Assembly (NCBI RefSeq): GCF_008274825.1
Contig: NZ_CP030848.1
Coordinates: 3,099,618-3,163,617 of the forward strand
Direction: 5' to 3'
Length of the DNA stretch: 64,000 bases
Source of the DNA: Sphingobacterium hotanense
GTDB taxonomy: Bacteria > Bacteroidota > Bacteroidia > Sphingobacteriales > Sphingobacteriaceae
In this document: piece after piece, positions 55,912-64,000 of the stretch
Layout: every line of letters starts with the position of its first letter
How positions within the stretch are numbered: the stretch's first letter is position 1
Notes under the pieces: model-generated
Database searches by the model: none
Told to the model about the DNA's origin: nothing
What the model saw: only the letters and a program-made list of their open reading frames with translations
Translations under genes and position numbers: made by a program

Positions 55912-56919
55912 CTAGTTGGTTATTATGTATTTAGAAAACCCCTTGGAATACGCTTCTTTCACGACGCCATTATCCAAATACAGTAAATAAATATCAATTT
56001 TATTTTTTGAATTCGCAAATGCGACCGCATCCTCAGGTTTCATCGCCATAAATACATTATCGAGCGCATCTGCATCCATTGCATTCTCGGCAATCACTGT
56101 AACAGTGATAATGGATGATTTCAATGGATATCCGGTTTTTGCATCCATATGATGCGAAAAACGATAATTATCCACAGTGCGATATTTTTCATAGCTGCCC
56201 GACGTAGTCACGGCCTTATTGTGCAATGCGATGATGTAATTCCTTTGCTCCTTTGCTTCATCCGGTCGCTGTATCAAGATTTTATAGGGCTCGTCTTCAG
56301 GCTTGTAACCATACGTGCGAATCTCCCCACCTACTTCCACTAAAAACGATTTAATTTTTCTAGACAGAAGGAAATCGTAAAGCACATCTACGGTATAACC
56401 TTGTGCAATGCCATTTAAATCAATTTCAACACGTTTGTCCTTCTTCCGAAGCTGCTTACCTCTGACTTTCAACTTATCCATCCCAACGTATGTTAAAGCA
56501 ACTTTAACCGCATTAGAATCCGGTATGCCGACTGTCTTTTCTGGCCCGAAACCCCATATTGAAACTAAGGGCTTCACGGTTATATCAAATATCCCTTTCG
56601 ATAGCTTATTGATTTGAAAAGATTTCTTCAGCACCGCTTGCATGTGATTATCCATCACAATCTCGCTGCTCGTATCGGAATTAAACTTGCTGATTAAGGA
56701 GCTTGGCTTATACAGCGACATAGACTGGTCGATGACCTGAAATATACTATCCAGTTGCGCTTTCTCAACTTGCTCGTCGTTGGCATAATAGCTGACAGCG
56801 TATGTCGTTCCTTGGGCATAACCTTCCAGGTTGAATCGCTGTAAACCAGAAATTGGCTGTTGCGCAAAGGCGCAACAACCAATTCCCATTATGCCGATCA
56901 GACCGAACCAGTTCAACAC
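55912..56919 (-). CDS. apbE: FAD:protein FMN transferase
   Basis: 335 residues with a signal peptide (MLNWFGLIGIMGIGCCAFA) and thus periplasmic. It attaches FMN covalently to Thr/Ser of flavoprotein partners. Visible ApbE motifs are GTTYAVSYYA, ISKFNSDT, KRVEIDLNGIAQGYTVD, VEVGGEIRTYG and the Mg-binding DADALDNVFMAM. Its target in this genome is not visible here; no protein in the window shows an obvious flavinylation motif. It lies 5 bases after the Gfo/Idh gene. Confidence 0.92.
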   Translation of the reverse strand: MLNWFGLIGIMGIGCCAFAQQPISGLQRFNLEGYAQGTTYAVSYYANDEQVEKAQLDSIFQVIDQSMSLYKPSSLISKFNSDTSSEIVMDNHMQAVLKKSFQINKLSKGIFDITVKPLVSIWGFGPEKTVGIPDSNAVKVALTYVGMDKLKVRGKQLRKKDKRVEIDLNGIAQGYTVDVLYDFLLSRKIKSFLVEVGGEIRTYGYKPEDEPYKILIQRPDEAKEQRNYIIALHNKAVTTSGSYEKYRTVDNYRFSHHMDAKTGYPLKSSIITVTVIAENAMDADALDNVFMAMKPEDAVAFANSKNKIDIYLLYLDNGVVKEAYSKGFSKYIITN

Positions 56920-56924
56920 GGCTT

Positions 56925-58238
56925 TTAGATATATTTTTCTACATTATGTCCAGGGACAGCAACAGGATAGAATCCATCCGCATTCGGAACCACCTTTGGC
57001 ATTGCATCCCATGCAAGACGCTCAGGCATCAAATCAATGTTAGATTTCATTGCCTCATCCCATTTAATAACTTTACCTGTATAAACGGCAATACGACCAA
57101 TAATACCCGCTAAGCTGCTATAAGCGCCATATTCAGCATTATCAAATTTGTATTCTCCATTAGCGATCGCTGCAAATAACTCTTTGTGCTCCTGTTGGTA
57201 AGGGTTAGGATTTCCTTTGGTGTTATGTCTGTAAATCTCTTTTCCCTGTGCATCCCAAAGGATAGCTTGGTTGCTCGCCGATAGATAAACACGACCTTTT
57301 GTAGCTTGGAACGTCTCATCCACACGGTTTGAGATTCCTTCGAAGTGGCGACACTGGCTATATACCACCGTACCATCATCATAAGTCATCTCTAAAGCGA
57401 AGTTATCATAGATCTCTCCGTACTCTTTACCTGTTCTATGTGCTCTAGAGCCTGTACCTTGAATAGAAATAGGATACTTCCCTTTCACCCAGTTCGCGAT
57501 GTCGATGTTGTGAACATGTTGTTCAACGATATGATCACCACATAGCCAGTTGAAGTAATACCAGTTACGCATTTGATATTCCATCTCCGTTTGTCCCGGC
57601 TTGCGCGGGCGAACCCAAACACCACCACTATTCCAATACACTTGTCCGGATACTACATCACCGATCGCTCCGTCCTGAATACGTTGAATAGCCTCGCGGT
57701 AGTTATTTTGATAACGACGTTGTAATCCAACAACGACATTTAATTTCTTACGTCTTGCTTCTTTTGCAGTTTCCAATACACTGCGAACACCCGGAATATC
57801 TGTTGCTACAGATTTTTCCATAAAGACATGCTTACCGGCGCGTACCGCTTCAGCAAAATGAACCGGACGGAATCCTGGAGGCGTCGTCAATAAAACAACA
57901 TCCGCATCCGCGATTGCCGCTTTATATCCGTCAAATCCTACATATTTACGGCTGTCAGGAACATTCACCTTATCGCCGAATTTCTCTTTCAACGTGGCAT
58001 ATGTCTTATCCAAATTGTCCTTGAAAGCATCAGCCATTGCTACCAACTGAATGTTCTGCCCAGAAGCAAAAGCATCAAATGTAGCGCCTGTCCCGCGGCC
58101 ACCGCAACCGATCAAGGCAATCTTGATCACATCGCTCCCACCCGCAAATACTTTTCCTACTACCCCACTTGTCAATGCCGCTGCACCCACAAGGCCCGAT
58201 GAAGATTTAATAAATCCTCGGCGATTTAGATTTTCCAT
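56925..58238 (-). CDS. Tat-exported Gfo/Idh/MocA family oxidoreductase
   Basis: 437 residues. The Tat signal is NRRGFIKSSSGLVGAAALTSG. The Rossmann motif IALIGCGGRGTGATFDAF and the EKP-type MEKSVATD follow. The C-terminal region has the WYYFNWLCGDHIVEQHVHNIDIANW segment in pieces, of which GDHIVEQHVHNID is the key part, as in periplasmic sugar oxidoreductases. It is the second Tat-tagged member of this family in the cluster and may act on a different hydroxyl or in the reverse direction. Confidence 0.9.
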   Translation of the reverse strand: MENLNRRGFIKSSSGLVGAAALTSGVVGKVFAGGSDVIKIALIGCGGRGTGATFDAFASGQNIQLVAMADAFKDNLDKTYATLKEKFGDKVNVPDSRKYVGFDGYKAAIADADVVLLTTPPGFRPVHFAEAVRAGKHVFMEKSVATDIPGVRSVLETAKEARRKKLNVVVGLQRRYQNNYREAIQRIQDGAIGDVVSGQVYWNSGGVWVRPRKPGQTEMEYQMRNWYYFNWLCGDHIVEQHVHNIDIANWVKGKYPISIQGTGSRAHRTGKEYGEIYDNFALEMTYDDGTVVYSQCRHFEGISNRVDETFQATKGRVYLSASNQAILWDAQGKEIYRHNTKGNPNPYQQEHKELFAAIANGEYKFDNAEYGAYSSLAGIIGRIAVYTGKVIKWDEAMKSNIDLMPERLAWDAMPKVVPNADGFYPVAVPGHNVEKYI

Positions 58239-58273
58239 GGTTTATAATGTATTGTTTATAATTGATTCTTTTC

Positions 58274-59239
58274 TTAAAAGTCCTTTAGCGGTGCTTTATC
58301 ATAGTATTCCATAATTTCCGTATGGCTAGGCTGCTTTACAGGACGCACTAAACGCATTCCCACAAATGGAGCTTCCGGAAACCACCAGTTAGACTTTGGA
58401 ATTTGAGGATCCAACTGCTTCCAAACCGGATCTGAAGCACCACGAGCAGCAGAACGCAAGTCGATTGCTTCGCTCTCGAACGAGCCGCCACGTACCACAT
58501 GCGGATACAATTGCGTAGGTACATTCACCGGATTCTCGGCTACTTTATCTTTGAAAGTCGAATAAAAGTTAGCATCATATTGGTCGTAGGTCCACTCCGA
58601 AACATTGCCTAACATATCATATAGGCCCCAAGCGTTCGGCTTTTTAGTTCCTACTTTTGCAGTCTGTCCATTGCTATTTTCTTTGAATGAGGCATACTCG
58701 GCCAATTGCCCCGCATCATCACCAAAGAAATAAGCCGTATTCGATCCAGCGCGGCAAGCGTACTCCCACTCAGCCTCTGTCGGCAAGCGGTAAAATACTC
58801 CCGTTCGCACATATAACCATTTACAAAACTGAATAGCATTGTAATGCGTCATCGCTAAAGCCGGCTGCCCGTCTTTGCCATAACCAAAAGTCATATCTAA
58901 ATACGGTTTTGTTGGTCGTGTAACAGCATCTACCTCGGCTGGGACTTTCCCATCAATAGATTTTGTCACCTCGTAATCTTTGTAAAGGAAAGGTTCAAAT
59001 AGATTCCAGGTCACTTCGTAAGTCCCCATCCAGAATGGATCAAGCTTCACTTTATGAGCAGGCTTCTCATCTTCATTGCCTCCAGTTGAACTCCCCATCG
59101 TAAACTCGCCAGCCGGAATAGCTTCCATGCTGAATTCTAAACTTGTACCGTTGATTTTTTGAATGTAACGCTCGTGTTTTTCTTGAGCTTGGGAAAGGGT
59201 TGTACTCGCTAAAAGGGCAAAGAAAATTAATTTCTTCAT
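58274..59239 (-). CDS. SUMF1/FGE-like protein, secreted
   Basis: 321 residues from the ATG at 59239. A signal peptide (MKKLIFFALLASTTLSQAQ) is followed by the formylglycine-generating-enzyme-like fold: AIPAGEFTMGS, FWMGTYEVTW, RLPTEAEWEYACRAG, WGLYDMLGNVSEW and VVRGGSFES. The catalytic Cys pair of real FGE is not evident, so it is more likely a C-type-lectin-like or GldJ-like structural or binding protein than a sulfatase activator. No sulfatase gene lies nearby. Confidence 0.85.
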   Translation of the reverse strand: MKKLIFFALLASTTLSQAQEKHERYIQKINGTSLEFSMEAIPAGEFTMGSSTGGNEDEKPAHKVKLDPFWMGTYEVTWNLFEPFLYKDYEVTKSIDGKVPAEVDAVTRPTKPYLDMTFGYGKDGQPALAMTHYNAIQFCKWLYVRTGVFYRLPTEAEWEYACRAGSNTAYFFGDDAGQLAEYASFKENSNGQTAKVGTKKPNAWGLYDMLGNVSEWTYDQYDANFYSTFKDKVAENPVNVPTQLYPHVVRGGSFESEAIDLRSAARGASDPVWKQLDPQIPKSNWWFPEAPFVGMRLVRPVKQPSHTEIMEYYDKAPLKDF

Positions 59240-59341
59240 AATAATCTGAAAACTAAGCTTATAAATTATGTTATTATCAGTGTATCTTCTACACAATTGA
59301 TAAAGATAAAAAAAAGCTTTCCTATATTAATAACATTTCAG

Positions 59342-60256
59342 TTACATATTGAAAAAATTCAAAATTTCATACCACGCGTAAGTGGTTAATAAACCTAACG
59401 GAATACTTAAACCAATAACACTATTTCCTAGTTTGCTATTCAGCTTAAATTGATTGATAACAATGCTGGTTGCCACTAAACTAGGCATAGCCATCTCAAA
59501 AATGGACACCTCGACTATCTCACCGCGATAGCCCAGAAAGTATGCTAACAGGAATACGATAAGCGGCGCAAGAATCAGCTTATATAACATCGCATATGTA
59601 ATATTCGGAACTTCGCTTTTTACGATTGTAAAATTGAGTTGGAGACCGATAGAGAAAAGCGCTATTGGAGATACCGTACTAGCGATGAGATGAAAAAAAT
59701 CATCCAAAGAACTTAAATCCACTATCTGCGATAGTAGCAATGCCATTAAGCAGCCTATCAAGGGCGGAAACGTAAATACCCGTTTGATGATGAAAGCAAG
59801 ACTCACTTCCTTATTCGTATTTAAGCTCCCTTTTGTGGCGATCAAAACACCGACCGATGATAGGAGGAAGAAAGTCATTTGATCCGCAACAATACCGATA
59901 GGCAGTCCCTGTGTTCCGAAATATGCGGTGATGAGCGGAAAACCAACAAACGAAGTATTGCTCAGCCCCGCTACTAACATCATGGTATGCGATGTTCGTT
60001 TTGAAAGTCCCAACACTCGCCCGATACAATAAAAAAACAAAACCCCGCCCGCCAATACAATAACAGGGCAGAGTATCGTGAAAATTAAGCTATTGTCCCA
60101 AGTTAGTTTAGGAAGGTAGTGAAAGGAGATGGCGGGCAAACCAAAGTATAACACCCAGGCATTTAATGCTTTATAACCATCTTTTGCAACCCAATTCATC
60201 TTTCGGCTAAGCACGCCAGCGGCTAAGCAGAAAACAATGAGGATAAAATTTGACAC
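59342..60256 (-). CDS. AEC-family transporter
   Basis: 304 residues if it starts at the GTG at 60256. It has about 10 hydrophobic segments, beginning SNFILIVFCLAAGVLSRK, with the family's GLSNTSFVGFPLI and GLQLNFTI. AEC transporters export auxin-like or organic acids; the substrate is unknown. An ATG at 60355 gives 33 extra polar residues, but a perfect -7 element (TAACTTTG, 60313-60320 minus) lies inside that stretch, so the shorter start is preferred. Confidence 0.82.
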   Translation of the reverse strand: MSNFILIVFCLAAGVLSRKMNWVAKDGYKALNAWVLYFGLPAISFHYLPKLTWDNSLIFTILCPVIVLAGGVLFFYCIGRVLGLSKRTSHTMMLVAGLSNTSFVGFPLITAYFGTQGLPIGIVADQMTFFLLSSVGVLIATKGSLNTNKEVSLAFIIKRVFTFPPLIGCLMALLLSQIVDLSSLDDFFHLIASTVSPIALFSIGLQLNFTIVKSEVPNITYAMLYKLILAPLIVFLLAYFLGYRGEIVEVSIFEMAMPSLVATSIVINQFKLNSKLGNSVIGLSIPLGLLTTYAWYEILNFFNM

Positions 60257-60302
60257 TTGTATTGATTTTCGCCCAAATTCCTTAAAAATGACAATGGGCT
60301 CG

Positions 60303-60332
60303 TTTGTGCTGACAAAGTTATTACTATTTTTG
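60303..60332. promoter_or_regulatory. Overlapping divergent promoters of the AEC and PagL-like genes
   Basis: Plus strand: TTTG at 60303-60306 and TATTTTTG at 60325-60332 with 18 bases between. Minus strand: TAACTTTG at 60320-60313. The two -7 elements are four bases apart and face opposite ways, so the two promoters should compete. Confidence 0.65.
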
Positions 60333-60368
60333 TTCCGCCCGTTAAAAACGGACAAAATTTTTCAGCTA

Positions 60369-61496
60369 GTGAACAAAGCAATACTTATTTTACTTACCCT
60401 AACTATCCCCTTCCTCGCATCGGCTCAAATCGACAGCATCGCTAATCAGATTAAAAGAAGCCCGCTGGTGTTAGAGCTGGAAGTCGAAAACGGCGGAATA
60501 CTACAACAGTCCGGACTCAAGGAAACAACCTACGACGGTGCTTACTACAACGGGTTGAACTTTAAAATAGGCTTCAAGCAACGCGCAAAGAAAGATCAGT
60601 ATTACCAAATCTATAACTACCCGATATATGGAATCGGGATTTACTCCAGTACATTTCATTCGGATATTATCGGCAGTCCTTACGCGATATATGGCTTTGT
60701 ACAAACCCCCATCGCTCCGCGAGAAAACTCGCGATGGAGCTGGGACTATAGAATTGGGCTAGGTCTCTCGGGAAATTTTAAACCCTATAACGAGCATGAA
60801 AATCCTTTGAACCTAGTTATCGGATCAAAGAATAATGTATTTATCGACCTCGGAATCCGGGCTCAATACAAATTATCACAACATTGGAAACTAGGTGCAG
60901 GCTTTGCCTTCCATCATTTCTCCAACGGTGCACTCGCCCTACCTAACAAAGGCGTGAACCTAGTGCCGCTTACCCTATCTGCAGCTTACCAGATCAATCC
61001 AGATATCAAAATCAAAAGAGACTCTGTGCTCGAACCATACAGCAAAAAAGTGATGTTCCATGTGAATTACGGCGTAGGCTCGAAGCAGTTAAGAGACGAC
61101 TTAGACCAAAGATTCCTAAAAAGTACCTTCAGCGTATATGCCAGCCGACACGTATCCTACAAATGGCGTTTAGGCGGTGGTTTTGATCTATTCTACTCAT
61201 CTTCCGGCAATGATGAAGAAATCGCAGGCGACAAAACAGGAAAGTTCTCCTCCAAGGTATCCGGCGGGCCATCCTTCTATATTGCCCATATCCTAAACGA
61301 ACGCCTCGTTTTAAATGGAAACGTTGGATATTACATACATAACCAACGATTTAATGGAGAAATCAAAAAGTTCTTCCTACGCGCCGGAGCACGTTACTAT
61401 GTTTACAAGAACATCAACACCGGCGTATCCATAAAAGCGCACATGGGAAAAGCTGACTTCATCGAATGGACCGTGGGATATACGTTTAGAAGGTAG
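60369..61496 (+). CDS. Outer membrane lipid A deacylase-like protein (PagL/acyloxyacyl hydrolase)
   Basis: 375 residues from a GTG at 60369, which gives a normal signal peptide (NKAILILLTLTIPFLASAQ). An ATG at 60237 would place the promoter inside the gene. The mature part is beta-strand rich with the PagL-like features GIGIYSSTFHSDIIG, IDLGIRAQYKLS and FHHFSNGALALPNKGVN, where the His-Ser pair may be catalytic. A second barrel-like part follows (MFHVNYGVGSKQLR, AGARYYVYKN). It probably removes an acyl chain from lipid A. Confidence 0.75.
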   Translation: MNKAILILLTLTIPFLASAQIDSIANQIKRSPLVLELEVENGGILQQSGLKETTYDGAYYNGLNFKIGFKQRAKKDQYYQIYNYPIYGIGIYSSTFHSDIIGSPYAIYGFVQTPIAPRENSRWSWDYRIGLGLSGNFKPYNEHENPLNLVIGSKNNVFIDLGIRAQYKLSQHWKLGAGFAFHHFSNGALALPNKGVNLVPLTLSAAYQINPDIKIKRDSVLEPYSKKVMFHVNYGVGSKQLRDDLDQRFLKSTFSVYASRHVSYKWRLGGGFDLFYSSSGNDEEIAGDKTGKFSSKVSGGPSFYIAHILNERLVLNGNVGYYIHNQRFNGEIKKFFLRAGARYYVYKNINTGVSIKAHMGKADFIEWTVGYTFRR

Positions 61497-61497
61497 A

Positions 61498-61763
61498 TGT
61501 GAGATTTTAGACGTTAGATATTAGATGTGAGATTTTAGATTTTAGAAGTGAGATTTTAGACGTTTGTCTGAACCAGGAAAGGAAGGATGTAAGGATAAAC
61601 AGGATCCTGCTCATCTTTTTATCCTTCCTTTCCTGGTTCAGAAATAGTATTTAGTAGTAAGTATTTAGTAGTTAGACCCATGGCGTAACCATCCTGCTCA
61701 TCCTTGCATCCTTCCTTTCCTCGTTCAGACATACTCTAATGTCTAAGGTCTAAAATCTAACAT
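61498..61763. repeat. Intergenic repeat island 4
   Basis: No gene is seen. B-type motifs (GATTTTAGACGTTAGATATT near 61503 and GTCTAAAATCTAACATCTA near 61748), A-type motifs (TAGTATTTAGTAGTAAGTA near 61647) and a C-type palindrome at 61568-61641 are present, plus a right half copy at 61688-61730 (CTCATCCTTGCATCCTTCC). The island lies between the convergent PagL-like and LEA-like genes. Confidence 0.85.
61568..61641. repeat. C-type palindromic element, copy at 61.6 kb
   Basis: CTGAACCAGGAAAGGAAGGAT and ATCCTTCCTTTCCTGGTTCAG are perfect inverted arms of 21 bases. Between them lie GTAAGGATAAACAGGATCC and TGCTCATCTTTTT. The centre again has GGATCC, as at 46681. Confidence 0.9.
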
Positions 61764-62363
61764 CTACTTAAAAAGACTAAATATCCTTTTGCCGAAGTTT
61801 TTATCTACCGTAATATACGACGGATAATAAATATTTTGTCCGGCGATTTTAAATGAAGGCTTAATCTTTAGCACTAAAAATCCTTCGGATTTTTTATTGA
61901 AAAGCTCATCAAAGAAACGGTCAAAACCGGTTTCTTTCGCTTTATTGAAGATATTTGCTTTGAAGGTCAAGGGCACAATGGCGCTTTCCCCTTGGTTTAA
62001 GTTTACATTTTGATCTACTGTTCCTTCAAACAATGGCGACCCTTGGATCTCGATCATGTACTTGAAAGAGTTTACCGCCGCCTTTTTCACCTCAGGATTC
62101 GTAATCTTCAGATTAATCTTTCCTTCCAAAGGCAATTCTTTGCTGAATAATGCCACGGCGATATTCGCTAAAGAGGAGATATTATAATTACCGTCCGAAC
62201 CTTTGTATTTGTCTAATGTCTTACCATTGAATTTTACTTGTTCTACGGATTCCACATCATATTCACAATCCGCTAAGGCTTGTAATTGTGCCTTCTTATT
62301 TACTTGACAACCCGATAAAAACAAGATCGTCATCATTCCTACAATACCAACTAACTTTTTCAT
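61764..62363 (-). CDS. LEA14-like lipoprotein
   Basis: 199 residues from the ATG at 62363. The lipoprotein signal ends in FLSGCQVN. The mature part has a beta-sandwich pattern (VEQVKFNGKTLDKY, LEGKINLKITNPEVKKAAV, IEIQGSPLFEGTVDQ, AIVPLTFKANIF) like the LEA14/WHy domain. The gene upstream ends at 62368, so the two form an operon. Function unknown. Confidence 0.72.
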   Translation of the reverse strand: MKKLVGIVGMMTILFLSGCQVNKKAQLQALADCEYDVESVEQVKFNGKTLDKYKGSDGNYNISSLANIAVALFSKELPLEGKINLKITNPEVKKAAVNSFKYMIEIQGSPLFEGTVDQNVNLNQGESAIVPLTFKANIFNKAKETGFDRFFDELFNKKSEGFLVLKIKPSFKIAGQNIYYPSYITVDKNFGKRIFSLFK

Positions 62364-62367
62364 ATTG

Positions 62368-63117
62368 CTATTTCTTTTTTCCAAAATTATAAATCAACCC
62401 CAACGTAAATACTGCATTCCCTGCTTTGAGGTATTCGTTGCTCATTATTCCTATATTCCAACCGTTCGTATACTGCAATTGGAAACCCTTGTTCAGCTCC
62501 ATTCGAGTAAAGAACACCGGCTCTATATATAGATTCTCTTCCAATTCGGCTGGCGCATTATTCAGGTCGAAACGATCCATTTTGATACGGCTGACGCGAA
62601 TCGCTGTACCATAGTTTAGCGTACGCTGCTTTCCAAATAAACGAAGTTTGTTCTTACGTGTCGATGAGAAGTTTGCTTGTACAAAGATCTTGTTGAAGTC
62701 CAGATCCCGAATCTCTACAGGATCCGTACCGGATATCGAAGCTCGCTTATCGACATCTCGGGTCGAACCAATACCATATCCGCCATAGAACTCCAGCACG
62801 CTACGGCCGGAATGCCCCACAACAGTATAGTAGCCTAAGCCTCCCTCTATAAGATGTTGTTTAAAGTCTTGATTGGTCGTTTTATTATCGACATAGGAAC
62901 CGTTTGCAATAATAGCCAGATTATCGGTGAAAGCGACACCTGCTGTACCGCTTAAATTACCTTTGACATTCACATGGGCGCCTAAATACCCCTCGCCTGC
63001 ATTGGTAAACATGGGGGTTGCCGGCACATTCGGCAAATAAACAGAGCTACATCCTGTGAGGAAGAGCCCTAATATACTAACTGCTCCCAGGAGCAAGCTC
63101 GATCTTCGTTGTATCAT
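62368..63117 (-). CDS. Outer membrane lipoprotein with beta-barrel features
   Basis: 249 residues from the ATG at 63117. The lipoprotein signal ends LFLTGCSSVY. The mature part has repeated beta strands (GYLGAHVNVKGNLSGTAGVAF, key part GNLSGTAGVAF; VLEFYGGYGIGS; GLIYNFG at the end), which suggests an outer membrane barrel or barrel-like protein. It is directly upstream of, and four bases from, the LEA14-like gene. Function unknown. Confidence 0.68.
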   Translation of the reverse strand: MIQRRSSLLLGAVSILGLFLTGCSSVYLPNVPATPMFTNAGEGYLGAHVNVKGNLSGTAGVAFTDNLAIIANGSYVDNKTTNQDFKQHLIEGGLGYYTVVGHSGRSVLEFYGGYGIGSTRDVDKRASISGTDPVEIRDLDFNKIFVQANFSSTRKNKLRLFGKQRTLNYGTAIRVSRIKMDRFDLNNAPAELEENLYIEPVFFTRMELNKGFQLQYTNGWNIGIMSNEYLKAGNAVFTLGLIYNFGKKK

Positions 63118-63196
63118 AAATAACATTAACCTTGCAAGCACCTAAATTATTATGCCAAAAAAGGCAGTTTTAACAAAAAGTAAGAAATATCAGGTT

Positions 63197-64000
63197 TTAG
63201 ATCACCCCGTGAATGGCTAACTGCTCTTCCATTTCTTTTTGAAGTAGCAACGCTTCTTCACGAGCACGCTCTGCGAAGTCCTTCCCTTTCGATGCATAAA
63301 TAATACCACGGGTACTGTTTACTAGAAGTCCACAGTCTTTGTTCATCCCATATTGGCAAACATCAGCTAAGGAACCGCCTTGTGCACCAACTCCTGGAAC
63401 TAGCAAGAAATGATCAGGCGCATGCTCGCGAATCTTCACAAAAGCCTCCCCTCTCGTCGCACCAACCACATACATCAAGTTCTCATCGCTTCCCCAAGTA
63501 TTAACCTTATCAATAACCTCCTCAAACAATTGCTTGCCCGCAGCATTGCTGAAATTTTGGAAGTCTAAACTTCCTTGATTAGAGGTCAATGCAAGAACGA
63601 TCGCCCATTTGCCTTCGAAGTCCAAAAATGGCGTCACAGAGTCCTCCCCCATGTAAGGTGCAATGGTAATTGAATCGAAGTTTAAGCCAGATACCTCCGG
63701 ATTAAAGAATGCTTGCGCATACATTTTCGAAGTATTGCCGATATCGCCACGTTTTGCATCAGCAATCGAAAAACAATCTTTCGGTAGAATCTCACTGGTC
63801 TTACGTAAGGACTCCCATCCTTTTACGCCGTAGCTTTCATAAAATGCAATATTAGGCTTATAAGCCACGCATAGATCTGCAGTAGCCTCAATAATCGCCT
63901 TATTAAAAGCAAAGATAGGATCCTCTTCCTCCAAAAGGTGCTCCGGAATCTTGTTCAAGTCGGTATCCAAACCGACACATAGGAAACTCTTCTTGCTTTT
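63197..64000 (-). CDS. pyrF: Orotidine 5'-phosphate decarboxylase, class 2 (partial at window edge)
   Basis: The frame runs off the right edge; about 267 residues are visible, nearly the full length of the class 2 form. The start seen here continues upstream as [16 protein letters not shown], so the first codons are missing. The catalytic [10 protein letters not shown] is intact, with [14 protein letters not shown] and [10 protein letters not shown] following. It converts OMP to UMP in pyrimidine synthesis. Confidence 0.95.
   Translation of the reverse strand, partial: KSKKSFLCVGLDTDLNKIPEHLLEEEDPIFAFNKAIIEATADLCVAYKPNIAFYESYGVKGWESLRKTSEILPKDCFSIADAKRGDIGNTSKMYAQAFFNPEVSGLNFDSITIAPYMGEDSVTPFLDFEGKWAIVLALTSNQGSLDFQNFSNAAGKQLFEEVIDKVNTWGSDENLMYVVGATRGEAFVKIREHAPDHFLLVPGVGAQGGSLADVCQYGMNKDCGLLVNSTRGIIYASKGKDFAERAREEALLLQKEMEEQLAIHGVI

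Noticed and set aside
58274-59239. True formylglycine-generating enzyme
   Set aside because: The fold is right, but the Cys pair of active FGE is not visible and no sulfatase gene is close; called SUMF1-like only.

Overview
The window looks like a chromosomal segment of a member of the Bacteroidota, most likely Sphingobacteriaceae and plausibly Sphingobacterium. This rests on AT-rich intergenic DNA, Bacteroidetes-type promoters with a TAnnTTTG -7 element, few Shine-Dalgarno sequences, and family-level gene types common in that phylum: a short biosynthetic arginine decarboxylase, WbqC-like protein, HMA-AraC fusion, S9 peptidase, short adenylate kinase and SAM-I-controlled metY-hom. The species call is inference.

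Layout. 1-660: end of secDF, its terminator and an island of intergenic repeats. 695-5730: a thioredoxin-like lipoprotein overlapping gap and a GNAT gene, then obgE and adk on the minus strand, and two identical tRNA-Arg(ACG) genes separated by repeats. 5860-9120: hydrolase, patatin, and a TetR-nitroreductase operon with a visible operator. 9525-10210: a higBA toxin-antitoxin operon with a near-perfect palindromic operator. 10326-15161: small membrane protein, acetyltransferase, outer membrane protein, WbqC protein and an acyltransferase-glycosyltransferase pair for the envelope. 15282-21834: ligA, dapA, then a SAM-I riboswitch with a long structured leader controlling metY and hom. 22234-28803: NtrC-type regulator, RNase P RNA, oxidoreductases and argS, divergent from the arginine decarboxylase gene speA. 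30400-31705: an IS110-family element with a candidate bridge RNA. 32168-45187: housekeeping and proteolysis genes, including M3 peptidase, the HMA-AraC regulator, lon with a sigma-54-type promoter, rnhA, nnr and an S9 peptidase. 45333-49851: palindromic repeats, an IS982 element, a thioesterase gene and an IS1182 element that has split a terminator. 49868-60256: a minus-strand cluster of Tat-type sugar oxidoreductases, GMC dehydrogenase with its small subunit, MFS transporter, TIM-barrel isomerase, ApbE, SUMF1-like protein and AEC transporter. 60369-64000: a PagL-like outer membrane protein, two lipoproteins and pyrF running off the end.

The genes working together most clearly are the metY-hom methionine pair under SAM control, the higBA module, the TetR-nitroreductase pair, the acyltransferase-glycosyltransferase pair, and the 49.9-59.2 kb cluster, which looks like a periplasmic sugar oxidation and isomerisation route feeding an inner membrane transporter.

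The most unusual parts are non-coding: the metY leader, which stacks a SAM-I riboswitch, two short reading frames and two strong hairpins; four islands of composite intergenic repeats plus a separate REP-like palindrome family; the sigma-54-type promoter in front of lon; and the non-coding left end of the IS110 element. No CRISPR array, prophage or replication origin was seen.
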